In this document: piece after piece, positions 1 through 6,020 of the stretch
How the letters are laid out: every line of letters starts with the position of its first letter
How positions within the stretch are numbered: position 1 is the first letter of the stretch
Assembly: GCA_017538775.1 (NCBI GenBank)
Contig: JAFYIF010000013.1
Location: 1 to 6,020 of the forward strand
Source of the DNA: Oscillospiraceae bacterium
GTDB lineage: Bacteria > Bacillota > Clostridia > Oscillospirales > Oscillospiraceae
Reading direction: 5' to 3'
Length of the DNA stretch: 6,020 bases
Notes under the pieces: model-generated
Seen by the model: the letters and a program-made list of their open reading frames with translations, nothing else
Told to the model about the DNA's origin: nothing
Databases searched by the model: none
Translations under genes and position numbers: made by a program

Positions 1-583
1 CGTGCAGGTCCAGGTGGTTCGTGGGCTCGTCCAAAAGCAAGATGTCCGTGTCCTCCAAAATCAGGCGTGCCAGGTTCACCCGGGTCTTCTCCCCGCCGGA
101 GAGCTGGGAAAACAGCCGCTCCCGCATGGCGGGCGGGATGTCCAGCCCGGCGGCCACCCGGCTGCGCGCGTGGTCCACGTCCCAGCCCCCCAGCCGCTCA
201 AAGTCGGCGGAGAGGCGGTCATACTCCCGCAGCAGCGCCTCAGAGTCGTCCCCGGCCATGCGTGCGGTCAGTTCCTCCAGCCGCTCGGCGATGCGGTAGA
301 CCCGCTGGTGGGCGGTTTTCAGCACGTCCTCGGTGGTGTAGTCGGCGGGATAGACCGGGATCTGGCTGATGAGGCCCAGGCGCTTGCCGCTCGCCACCGT
401 CACGGTCCCGCTGTCACAGTCCAGCTCCCCGGACAGCAGGCGGAACAGCGTGGTCTTCCCGCAGCCGTTGCGCCCCAGGATGCCGACCCGCTCCCCGGCC
501 TGGACCTCAAAGCTCAGTCCCTTCAGGATGGGATTTCCCTGCTCGAAGCCCTTCGTTACGTTTTGAATGGAAATGTCGATCAT
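1..583 (-). CDS. ABC-F family ATP-binding protein (partial, C-terminal part beyond left edge)
   Basis: This is the first 194 codons of a soluble ABC ATPase read on the minus strand from ATG at 583-581; the frame stays open to the window edge. The translation begins MIDISIQNVTKGFEQ and shows a complete first nucleotide-binding domain: Walker A GRNGCGKTT (residues 37-45), ABC signature LSGGEKTR (161-168) and Walker B ILLLDEPTNHLD (181-192). The DEPTNHLD form together with LSGGE(K/Q)TR is typical of ABC-F proteins, which have two ATPase domains on one chain and no membrane segments. They act on the ribosome as translation factors or antibiotic-protection proteins. The second domain and the linker that would separate these roles lie outside the window, so the specific function is unknown. 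The gene starts 21 bp after the PBP stop, which is in frame upstream and fixes this ATG as the first usable start. No strong Shine-Dalgarno is visible, so it may depend on translation of the upstream gene. Confidence 0.9.
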   Translation of the reverse strand, partial: MIDISIQNVTKGFEQGNPILKGLSFEVQAGERVGILGRNGCGKTTLFRLLSGELDCDSGTVTVASGKRLGLISQIPVYPADYTTEDVLKTAHQRVYRIAERLEELTARMAGDDSEALLREYDRLSADFERLGGWDVDHARSRVAAGLDIPPAMRERLFSQLSGGEKTRVNLARLILEDTDILLLDEPTNHLDLH

Positions 584-604
584 AGCAAGAATCTCTGTCT
601 CAAG

Positions 605-1921
605 TCATGAAATGCTGACCGCCGCCTGGAGCAGCGCGTTGGCCACCGGCCCGGCGTTGCCCAGGCCGCCCCCGCCGTGCTCGACGATGACCACGAAAGC
701 GTAGGGGTGGGCCTCGTCCGCCAGGAAGCCGGCAAACCAGGCGTGGCTGGTGCCGTCGCCCACCTCGGCGGTGCCGGTCTTGGCGCAGAGGTCCAGGTTC
801 GGGAAGTTCCACTGTCCGTAGGAATAGACCACGTTGTAGTGCATCATCGCCGCCAGCCGCTCCGCCGTGTCGGCGCGCAGCAGCCGGGCGCTGCCGCCGG
901 GAGCGCCCCGGAGCAGACTAAGCTCCCGCACCGCGCCGCCGTTGGCGATGGCGGCCACCAGGCGCAGCAGGGCGACGGGGCTGACAAGGTCCGTGGACTG
1001 TCCGATGCCGCTCCAGGCCAGGTCCGCGCTGCGTGCCGGGGAGGCTTCAAAGCGCCCCGCCGCGGTCCAGACGCCGGAGACCTGGAGCTGCCGCGTCAGG
1101 CCGAAGCGCTCGGCGTACTGGCGGAGCGTTTCGCCCCCCAGCTCCAGGGACAGCTCCGCAAAGGCGCAGTTGCAGGAGTTGGCCAGGGCCTGTTCAACGG
1201 TCTGTTCCCCGTGGACGCCGGAGCAGACCAGCACGTTCCCGTCCACGGTCACGCTGCCGGTGCAGGTGAAGCGCCGGGTGTCCAGGTCCCGGATGTGCTC
1301 CACCGCGGCGGCCAGGGTCACCAGCTTGAAGACGCTGCCGGGGGTGTAGGCCGCCGAAAGGCAGCGGTTGAGCCAGACCCCGTCATACCAGCTGTTTGTC
1401 GCGTCAAAGCCCACGTTGGGGTCGTAGCTGGGAGAGGAGACCATGCAGAGGATCTCCCCGGTCTTGTAGTCCATCAGCAGCACCGCCCCGCGCCGCCCGG
1501 CCAGGGCGCTCCAAGCCGTGCGGTTCAGGCGCTCGTCGATGCTGAGGGCCACGGTGCCGCCAGCGCCGGACGTGGCCCCGGTGAGCAGGCTGTAGCCCGT
1601 CAGCCGGTCGGCAAAGGCGGTCAGGGCCCCGGTGCCGATGTTGCCCGCCGTGTCCCCCACCGCGTGGAGACAGGCGGTCCGTGTGGCGGCACTGTCCGCG
1701 AAGACGCGCCGGCCCTCCGACACGGCGGCCAGCACGACGCCGTTGCGGTCCGTCACCGTGCCCAGGGCCAGGGCGCCGTCCCGGAACAGGTTCTCGTTGG
1801 CGGAGAAGTTGATCCACTGGCGGTAGCTGTGGGCAAAGCGCCAGACATAGACCCCGGTGCCGAAGAGCAGCGCCAGGGCCAGCAGCAGCGCGGCCCAGGC
1901 CCGGCGTTTGATCTTTTTCAC
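605..1921 (-). CDS. Class B penicillin-binding protein (peptidoglycan D,D-transpeptidase), short form
   Basis: This 438-residue, membrane-anchored enzyme would cross-link peptidoglycan stem peptides outside the cytoplasmic membrane. A basic start (MKKIKRR) and one hydrophobic segment (about 8-28) form an uncleaved anchor. A short pedestal region follows, with the class B signature around TVTDRNGVVLA (55-65). The transpeptidase domain runs from about 125 to the end. It carries all three active-site motifs: SVFK with nucleophile Ser196 and Lys199, SCN (249-251), and KTGTAE with Lys381. It also has the conserved GIGQ segment (305-308). Full-size PBP2/PBP3 proteins have about 550-700 residues; this one has a reduced N-terminal part and no C-terminal PASTA domains, resembling the compact PbpA type found beside RodA-like proteins. 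The start is GTG, overlapping the SEDS stop as GTGA, with GGAAGGGGG upstream (1939-1931) as likely ribosome site. The usual order, a SEDS gene followed by its cognate class B PBP, supports a working pair. No gene symbol is given because the exact subfamily (divisome, elongasome or sporulation) cannot be decided from sequence alone. Confidence 0.93.
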   Translation of the reverse strand: MKKIKRRAWAALLLALALLFGTGVYVWRFAHSYRQWINFSANENLFRDGALALGTVTDRNGVVLAAVSEGRRVFADSAATRTACLHAVGDTAGNIGTGALTAFADRLTGYSLLTGATSGAGGTVALSIDERLNRTAWSALAGRRGAVLLMDYKTGEILCMVSSPSYDPNVGFDATNSWYDGVWLNRCLSAAYTPGSVFKLVTLAAAVEHIRDLDTRRFTCTGSVTVDGNVLVCSGVHGEQTVEQALANSCNCAFAELSLELGGETLRQYAERFGLTRQLQVSGVWTAAGRFEASPARSADLAWSGIGQSTDLVSPVALLRLVAAIANGGAVRELSLLRGAPGGSARLLRADTAERLAAMMHYNVVYSYGQWNFPNLDLCAKTGTAEVGDGTSHAWFAGFLADEAHPYAFVVIVEHGGGGLGNAGPVANALLQAAVSIS

Positions 1922-1939
1922 AGGTCCTCGCCCCCTTCC
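1918..1939 (-). promoter_or_regulatory. Overlapping stop/start (GTGA) and ribosome site coupling SEDS and PBP translation
   Basis: The TGA stop of the SEDS gene (1920-1918) shares bases with the GTG start of the PBP gene (1921-1919). A purine-rich stretch GGAAGGGGG (1939-1931) lies 9 nt before the GTG, and a closer GAGGA (1929-1925) only 3 nt before it. The same bases encode the acidic end of the SEDS protein. Such an overlap usually gives translational coupling and similar amounts of two partner proteins; coupling here is inferred. Confidence 0.75.
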
Positions 1940-3642
1940 GGCTCTTCGTCCTCATATTCCTGGAAGCGGCGGCGGGCGGGCAGGCGCACGGAAAAGCTGG
2001 CGTTCTGCCGGGTGTCGGCGGCCTTGAAGAAGGCCAGCATCCCCCAGCAGGAGATCAGGCTGCTGCCGCCCTTGGAGACAAAGGGGAAGGTGACGCCGGT
2101 GAAGGGCAGGATGTCCGTGCTGCCGAAGACGTTCAGGGCCAGCTGGGTCACCAGCATGGCGGCGGCGGAACAGGCGGCGATGACGAAAAAGCTGCTGCGC
2201 CCCCGGGCGGCGGAGCGCACCGCGAAGACCGCGATGCCGATCACCGCGAAAATGGCGCAGAGGGCCACCAGCAGGCCCAGTTCCTCGCTGACCAGACAGA
2301 AGACCATGTCCGTGTCCGCCGCGAAGACCTTGTGGAGCCAGCCCCGCCCCGCGCCCACGCCGGTGAGCCCGCCGCTGGCGGCGGCGGACAGGGCCTGGGT
2401 CTGCTGCCAGCCCGCCCCGTAGGGGTCCTCCCAGACGTGGCCCCAGGCGGCGAAGCGCTGGGCCACATAGGGCTTGACCGTCAGCACCAGCAACCCGGCC
2501 AGCACCGCCCCGGCCACGGCCAGGAATACGGTGGCGAAGCTGCCCGAGCGCAGGAAGGAGATCACCAGGAAGGTGACGAAGAAGATCAGCGCCGCGCCGA
2601 AATCGCCCATCAGGGCCAGCGCGCCCACCATCACGGCGGAAAAGCCGATGAACAGAAAGAGGTTGCGGCGGCGGTACAGTCGATCCAGGCTGGTGGCCCC
2701 CACATAGATGTAGGCCAGCTTGACGAACTCGCTGGGCTGGAGGCGGAACATCCCCACGTCCAGCCAGTTGCTGGCCCCGTTGGCCCGGACGCCCAGGGCC
2801 ACGTTCAGGGCCAGAAAGCCCAGGGCCGCCGCAGCCACGGGCCAGCGCAGGGCCTTTGTCCGGCGCAGGTCCCGGAACCAGAGGCCCAGGAAGAGATAGA
2901 GCAGCACCCCCGCCAGCAGCATCAAAATCTGCTTGGGCATCTCCTCCGGCACGGAGCTGGCCGAGACCGCCAGCCCCAGGGTGCAGAGGAAGAAGGCCAG
3001 GGTCTCCAGCTCAAAGCCCCGGCGGTCCAGGGCGCGCATCAGCAGATAGTAGCACCACTCCAGCAAAATCAGGAAGGCAAAGCCCAGGGCGGTCTCCATC
3101 TGGACGCGCCCTTCCGTCACCTGGGTGTATTCCAAAGCCAGCAGCAGCTGGAAGATGGACAGCAGCAGCAGGGTCAGGCCCTGGCTGACCAGCGCGCCGG
3201 GGACGCCCCGCTCCCGCTCGACGGCGGCCCGCTGGGCCTCGTCCAGGTCGTGGAAGACCATGCGCTGATCCCCGAACCACAGCGCGTCGCCGTCCTGCAG
3301 CTCCAGGCCCTCCCCTTCGTCGGTCAAGCCTTCCGCCAGGGTGTCGCCGCCGGAGAGGTCGAAAAGCCGCCAGCGCCCCCGGTCGGAGCGCACCAGCACC
3401 GCGTGGGTGTCCAGCACCGCGTCCCCGCGCACCGTCACGTCGCAGCTCTCGGCCCGGCCCAGGATGCACTCCCAGTGCTTCAGCGCCGCCCGGGAACCGT
3501 CCATGGCCTCCAGCCAGCCCCAGACCTCCGGCTCGTAGCGCTCCCGCAGCATACTCCGCAGACAGCGCGCCAGGATCCAAAGCGCCAGCAGCGGCAGCGC
3601 CCATTTCGCGCCGAGCAGCAGCGCCTCCGTCAGCATGTCCAT
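1918..3642 (-). CDS. FHA domain-SEDS (FtsW/RodA/SpoVE family) peptidoglycan polymerase fusion
   Basis: This 574-residue polytopic membrane protein would polymerise lipid II into glycan strands. One hydrophobic segment (about 8-27) and a basic stretch (RCLRSMLRERYEP) precede a forkhead-associated domain at about 45-130. That domain has LGR (61-63), CDVTV (67-71), THAVL (79-83) and the strand pair ending LWFGDQRMVF (121-130). The positive charges place the FHA domain in the cytoplasm. About a dozen further hydrophobic segments between 151 and 540 form the SEDS core. Its landmarks are LQPSEFVKLA (301-310), GDFGAALIF (346-354), DTDMVFCLVSEELG (443-456), whose Asp445 aligns with the catalytic Asp of the usual HTDFIF motif, and PFVSKGGSSL (520-529). 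The tail after about 541 is basic, then strongly acidic (EYEDEEPEGGEDL). ATG at 3642-3640 is chosen because GGGAGG (3655-3650) lies 7 nt upstream; the ATG two codons later would be too far away. FtsW and RodA have about 370-420 residues; the excess is the FHA part and the tail. It is the first gene of the unit and overlaps the PBP gene by 4 nt. Confidence 0.93.
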   Translation of the reverse strand: MDMLTEALLLGAKWALPLLALWILARCLRSMLRERYEPEVWGWLEAMDGSRAALKHWECILGRAESCDVTVRGDAVLDTHAVLVRSDRGRWRLFDLSGGDTLAEGLTDEGEGLELQDGDALWFGDQRMVFHDLDEAQRAAVERERGVPGALVSQGLTLLLLSIFQLLLALEYTQVTEGRVQMETALGFAFLILLEWCYYLLMRALDRRGFELETLAFFLCTLGLAVSASSVPEEMPKQILMLLAGVLLYLFLGLWFRDLRRTKALRWPVAAAALGFLALNVALGVRANGASNWLDVGMFRLQPSEFVKLAYIYVGATSLDRLYRRRNLFLFIGFSAVMVGALALMGDFGAALIFFVTFLVISFLRSGSFATVFLAVAGAVLAGLLVLTVKPYVAQRFAAWGHVWEDPYGAGWQQTQALSAAASGGLTGVGAGRGWLHKVFAADTDMVFCLVSEELGLLVALCAIFAVIGIAVFAVRSAARGRSSFFVIAACSAAAMLVTQLALNVFGSTDILPFTGVTFPFVSKGGSSLISCWGMLAFFKAADTRQNASFSVRLPARRRFQEYEDEEPEGGEDL

Positions 3643-3649
3643 GTGCGCG

Positions 3650-3655
3650 CCTCCC
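3650..3655 (-). promoter_or_regulatory. Ribosome binding site of the FHA-SEDS gene
   Basis: GGGAGG reads on the minus strand from 3655 to 3650, 7 nt before the ATG at 3642. It decides between two in-frame ATG codons (3642 and 3636) in favour of the first. Confidence 0.8.
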
Positions 3656-3692
3656 TTCCTCCGGCAGCGAATGCAAGTCGTATCTTTGAATT

Positions 3693-3721
3693 AGTATAAC
3701 AAAATTGCATCGGAATTACAA
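3693..3721 (-). promoter_or_regulatory. Sigma-A-type promoter of the FHA-SEDS/PBP/ABC-F unit
   Basis: On the minus strand a -35 box TTGTAA (3721-3716) and a -10 box TATACT (3698-3693) are separated by exactly 17 bp. TG one base before the -10 (TGTTATACT) makes it an extended -10. Transcription should begin near 3686, giving a leader of about 43 nt with the ribosome site near its end. The region is clearly AT-richer than the genes. No terminator-like hairpin is seen down to position 1, so all three minus-strand genes may be one transcript. Confidence 0.75.
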
Positions 3722-3753
3722 TCGTCGCTGCGCCTCCGGCATTTTACCCGGAC

Positions 3754-3765
3754 GATTCCGGAATC
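3754..3765. promoter_or_regulatory. Perfect 12-bp palindrome between divergent promoters, possible operator
   Basis: GATTCCGGAATC is its own reverse complement and lies between the minus-strand -35 (3716-3721) and the plus-strand -35 (3781-3786). The half-site motif CGGAAT also occurs at 3711-3716, next to the minus-strand -35. The position fits a regulator that controls both units, but a 12-bp palindrome can occur by chance and no matching regulator gene is in the window. Confidence 0.35.
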
Positions 3766-3780
3766 TGCGGAAGATTTTAG

Positions 3781-3809
3781 TTGAAATTTCCGAAGGCAGC
3801 GTGTAAAAT
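3781..3809 (+). promoter_or_regulatory. Sigma-A-type promoter of trkA-trkH
   Basis: TTGAAA (3781-3786) and TAAAAT (3804-3809) are separated by 17 bp, both boxes one base from consensus. Transcription should begin near 3816, leaving a leader of about 42 nt before the ATG at 3858. The leader is too short for a known-size riboswitch and none is recognised. Confidence 0.8.
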
Positions 3810-3846
3810 AGGGAGCATTCTACGGAAAAGCACGCTACGGCGTTTT

Positions 3847-3853
3847 GGGAGGA
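3847..3853 (+). promoter_or_regulatory. Ribosome binding site of trkA
   Basis: GGGAGGA ends 4 nt before ATG at 3858 (5 nt counted from GGAGG). It is a strong anti-16S match and fixes this start; no other in-frame start lies near it. Confidence 0.85.
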
Positions 3854-3857
3854 CAGT

Positions 3858-5222
3858 ATGAAGATCGTCATCATCGGCGGGGGCAAGGTGGGCTATGCCA
3901 TTGCCGCCCAGCTCACCCATGAGGGCCACGACATCACCGTGGTGGATCAGAACCCCACCGTGGCCGAGCGCATCGGCGACACGCTGGACTGCATGTCCAT
4001 CTGCGGGAGCGGGGCCACCGTGGCCGTCATGGAGGCGGCGGGGGTGCCCGGCAGCGACCTGCTCATCGCCTGTACCCATCAGGACGAGCTGAACATGCTC
4101 TGCTGCGTCTTTGCCAAGCGCCTGGGCTGCGGCAGCGCCATCGCCCGGGTGCGGATGCCCGAATACGCCCAGCAGATGTATCTGCTGAAAGACGGCCTGG
4201 GCCTCTCCACCACGATGAATCCGGAACAGACCGCCGCCCGGGAGATGTTCCGCCTGATGGAGATCCCCGGCGTGCTCAAGCGCGAGAGCTTCGCCGGGGG
4301 GCGGGTGGAGATCGTCGAGATCGTCTGCCGCGCCGGGGACCTGCTGGACGGGGCGGCGCTGATGGAGCTGCCGAAAAAGTTCAAGTTCCGGGTCTTCGTG
4401 GGCGCGGTGCAGCGGGGCAGCGAGACCTTCATCCCCGACGGGCGCTTCACCCTCCGGGCCGGGGACAAGGTCTACATCTGCGCCCCTGCCACTCAACTGG
4501 TACATATCCTCCGGGCCTTGGGCGAATACCGGAAAAAGGCCAAGCGCGTTTTGCTCATCGGCGGCAGCCGCGTGGCGGAGTATCTGACCGAGATGCTGCT
4601 GAAAGCCGGAACGGAGGTCAAGCTGATCGAACAGGACCGGGAGAAGGCGGAGCACTTCTTCACCCGCTTCCCCGGCGCCCAGGTGATCTGCGCCGACGGC
4701 AGCAACGAGCGGGTGCTGGCGGAGGAGGGCGCAGAGCGCATGGACGCCGTGGCCATGATGACCGGGCGGGACGAACAGAACCTGATTTTGTCCATGTATG
4801 TGGGCGGGCTGGGGGTGCCGCAGCTGCTGACCCAGGTGGACCACACCGAGTTTGGCACCTTGATCCAGGACCCCCACAACCACCTCATCAGCCCGAAACA
4901 GCTCTGCGCCGACGAGATGGTGCGCTATGTCCGGGCTTTGCAGAACTCCGGCGGCTCCTCGGTGGTCACGCTACACCACCTGGCCGGGGGGCGGGTGGAC
5001 GCGCTGGAGTTCAACGTCACCGCCTCCTGCCGGAGCAAGGGAAAGCAGCTCCGGGACATCCGGCTCAAGCCCAACCTGCTGATCGCCTGCATCAACCGCA
5101 TGGGGCGCATCATCATCCCCGGCGGCCTGGACACGGTGGAGGTGGGCGACACGGTGGTGGTCATCACCGACAGCCACCGGAAGATTCTGGACCTGAACGA
5201 CATCTACGCCGACGAGGACTGA
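3858..5222 (+). CDS. trkA: TrkA, NAD-binding RCK regulatory subunit of Trk potassium uptake system
   Basis: This 454-residue cytoplasmic protein would assemble under the TrkH membrane subunit and gate K+ entry in response to bound nucleotides. Length and layout match TrkA (about 450-460 residues): RCK_N (1 to about 120), RCK_C (about 145-225), RCK_N (about 229-345) and RCK_C (about 375-450). The first Rossmann fold has the intact GGGKVG loop (7-12) and Asp30 at the end of strand 2 (ITVVD), fitting NAD(H) binding. The second has GGSRVA (235-240) in the same place and Glu258 (VKLIE), so two of the loop positions are changed and its ligand may differ. The duplication is visible in the repeated AGGRV at residues 146-150 and 376-380. 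It is the first gene of the plus-strand unit, 3 bp ahead of trkH, which supports the call. RCK_C domains of some Firmicutes K+ proteins bind cyclic di-AMP; whether this one does cannot be told from sequence. Confidence 0.95.
   Translation: MKIVIIGGGKVGYAIAAQLTHEGHDITVVDQNPTVAERIGDTLDCMSICGSGATVAVMEAAGVPGSDLLIACTHQDELNMLCCVFAKRLGCGSAIARVRMPEYAQQMYLLKDGLGLSTTMNPEQTAAREMFRLMEIPGVLKRESFAGGRVEIVEIVCRAGDLLDGAALMELPKKFKFRVFVGAVQRGSETFIPDGRFTLRAGDKVYICAPATQLVHILRALGEYRKKAKRVLLIGGSRVAEYLTEMLLKAGTEVKLIEQDREKAEHFFTRFPGAQVICADGSNERVLAEEGAERMDAVAMMTGRDEQNLILSMYVGGLGVPQLLTQVDHTEFGTLIQDPHNHLISPKQLCADEMVRYVRALQNSGGSSVVTLHHLAGGRVDALEFNVTASCRSKGKQLRDIRLKPNLLIACINRMGRIIIPGGLDTVEVGDTVVVITDSHRKILDLNDIYADED
4293..4309 (+). 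repeat. Copy 1 of a 17-bp direct repeat inside trkA
   Basis: The sequence GCCGGGGGGCGGGTGGA occurs here and again at 4983-4999, exactly 690 bp (230 codons) later in the same reading frame. It encodes AGGRV at the start of each RCK_C domain. It marks the equivalent place in the two halves of TrkA and is therefore a trace of the internal duplication or of shared constraint, not a mobile repeat. Confidence 0.7.
4983..4999 (+). repeat. Copy 2 of the 17-bp direct repeat inside trkA
   Basis: Identical to 4293-4309 and in frame with it, encoding residues 376-380 at the start of the second RCK_C domain. The bases on either side have diverged. Confidence 0.7.
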
Positions 5223-5225
5223 GCG

Positions 5226-6020
5226 ATGAACTACCGTACCGTCATCAACATCATCGGAAAAGTGCTGTGCGTGGAGGCCATGTTCCTGCTGCCCGCCCTG
5301 ATCATCTCCCTGATCCTGCGCGAGGACTCGGCCATTCTGGGCATCCTCGTCACCATGGGCGTGGCGGCGGCGCTGGGCTTCCCCCTGAGCCGCGTCCGGG
5401 GCCGCCGGGCGGACATCTTCGCCCGGGACGGGCTGGTGACCGTGGGTCTGGCCTGGCTGGCGGTCAGTCTGGTGGGGGCCCTGCCCTTCTGCATCAGCGG
5501 GGCCATCCCCAGCTACATCGACTGCCTCTTTGAGACTGCCAGCGGCTTCACCACCACCGGGGCCACCATTTTGCAGGAGATCGAAAGCCTCCCCCGGGGT
5601 CTGCTCTACTGGCGCAGCTTCACCCACTGGCTGGGGGGTATGGGGGTGCTGGTCTTCCTGCTGGCCCTGAATCCCCTCTCCCGGAAGGACAGCGGGGAGA
5701 ACATGCACCTGCTGCGGGCGGAAAGCCCCGGCGTCCGGGCCAGCAAGCTGGTGCCCCGGATGCGCGACAGCGCGGGGATCTTGTATCTCATCTACATCGG
5801 CCTGACCCTGCTGGAGCTTGTGTGCCTGCTGCTGGGCGGACTTCCGCTGTTCGACGCCCTGACGCTGTCCTTCGGCACCGCGGGCACCGGCGGCTTCACC
5901 GTCCGCAACGACTCCGCCGCCTCCTACAGCCCCTATGCCCAGTGGGTGCTGATCGTCTTCATGTTCCTGTTCAGCGTCAATTTCAACGTCTATTTCCTCC
6001 TGCTGCTGCGGCAGGTGAAG
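5226..6020 (+). CDS. trkH: TrkH/KtrB-family potassium transporter membrane subunit (partial, runs off right edge)
   Basis: These are the first 265 codons of a polytopic membrane protein, open to the window end; complete family members have about 440-490 residues, so nearly half is missing. It would form the K+ path across the membrane, gated by TrkA. The protein begins MNYRTVINIIGKVLCVEAMF, typical of the family, and repeats the membrane-pore loop-membrane unit. The first pore loop is FETASGFTTTGAT (102-114), with filter Gly112. The conserved HWLGGMGV (134-141) follows in the next membrane helix. The second pore loop is FGTAGTGGF (216-224), with TGGF at the filter. Hydrophobic helices are clear at about 11-31, 36-52, 70-90, 136-148, 184-204 and 238-260. 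The ATG is preceded by GAGGA (5214-5218), 7 nt upstream and inside the end of trkA. The 3-bp gap and this internal ribosome site indicate an operon with coupled translation. TrkH is preferred over KtrB because the partner has the two-lobed TrkA form, but the boundary is not strict. Confidence 0.93.
   Translation, partial: MNYRTVINIIGKVLCVEAMFLLPALIISLILREDSAILGILVTMGVAAALGFPLSRVRGRRADIFARDGLVTVGLAWLAVSLVGALPFCISGAIPSYIDCLFETASGFTTTGATILQEIESLPRGLLYWRSFTHWLGGMGVLVFLLALNPLSRKDSGENMHLLRAESPGVRASKLVPRMRDSAGILYLIYIGLTLLELVCLLLGGLPLFDALTLSFGTAGTGGFTVRNDSAASYSPYAQWVLIVFMFLFSVNFNVYFLLLLRQVK

Noticed and set aside
584..604. Possible terminator or promoter between the PBP and ABC-F genes
   Set aside because: The 21-bp gap contains no hairpin followed by T residues and no -35/-10 pair.
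2..610. A 202-codon plus-strand open frame at the left edge
   Set aside because: It is the complement of the ABC-F gene, whose Walker A, signature and Walker B motifs all read cleanly on the minus strand.
677..3699. Two long plus-strand open frames (677-2422 and 2332-3699) opposite the PBP and SEDS genes
   Set aside because: Their translations are rich in Gly, Ala, Pro, Gln and Arg, with no recognisable domain, and they lie entirely opposite two genes with complete catalytic motifs. Long antisense frames are expected where codons end mostly in G or C.
3798..3836. Inverted repeat AGCGTG (3798-3803) / CACGCT (3831-3836) near the trkA start
   Set aside because: The first arm lies at and before the -10 box, upstream of the expected transcript start near 3816, so it cannot form an RNA hairpin. 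The match is only 6 bp with a 27-bp gap.
3777..4883. A 368-codon minus-strand open frame opposite trkA
   Set aside because: Its His/Gln/Gly-rich translation looks like a reverse-strand shadow, it covers the well-supported trkA promoter and ribosome site, and trkA has full domain support.
4971..5708. A 245-codon minus-strand open frame opposite the trkA/trkH junction
   Set aside because: It has low-complexity composition and spans two well-supported genes with a recognisable operon junction.

Overview
The window is a GC-rich stretch (coding DNA roughly two-thirds G+C by eye) of a bacterial chromosome. It holds five protein genes in two divergent transcription units that share one 215-bp intergenic region. 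The gene content, the strong GGAGG-type ribosome sites, the sigma-A-type promoters and a clostridial-looking FHA-SEDS/class B PBP pair suggest a high-GC member of the Clostridia, for example an Oscillospiraceae-like gut anaerobe. This placement is inference; no rRNA or other phylogenetic marker lies in the window.

Left unit (minus strand, read from about 3686 down to 1): a membrane protein fusing an N-terminal FHA domain to a SEDS (FtsW/RodA/SpoVE) glycan polymerase (3642-1918). Next is a short class B penicillin-binding transpeptidase (1921-605), whose GTG start overlaps the SEDS stop in a GTGA. After 21 bp comes an ABC-F type ATPase (583-1), cut by the window edge. The SEDS protein and the PBP would together form a peptidoglycan polymerase/cross-linker pair. 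The FHA domain suggests the pair is tied to protein-phosphorylation signalling.

Shared control region (3643-3857): two well-formed promoters facing outward, each with 17-bp spacing. One is TTGTAA/TATACT on the minus strand with an extended -10, the other TTGAAA/TAAAAT on the plus strand. A perfect 12-bp palindrome lies between the two -35 boxes and could be an operator.

Right unit (plus strand): trkA (3858-5222), a two-lobed RCK/NAD-binding gating subunit, followed after 3 bp by trkH (5226 to beyond 6020), the potassium-translocating membrane subunit, cut by the right edge. Together they form a Trk/Ktr-type K+ uptake system.

Most of the window is ordinary housekeeping sequence. The part most worth attention is the FHA-SEDS fusion with its compact PBP partner, including the atypical phosphothreonine-binding loop of the FHA domain. 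No RNA genes, mobile elements or CRISPR arrays were seen. Long open frames opposite the real genes are by-products of high GC.
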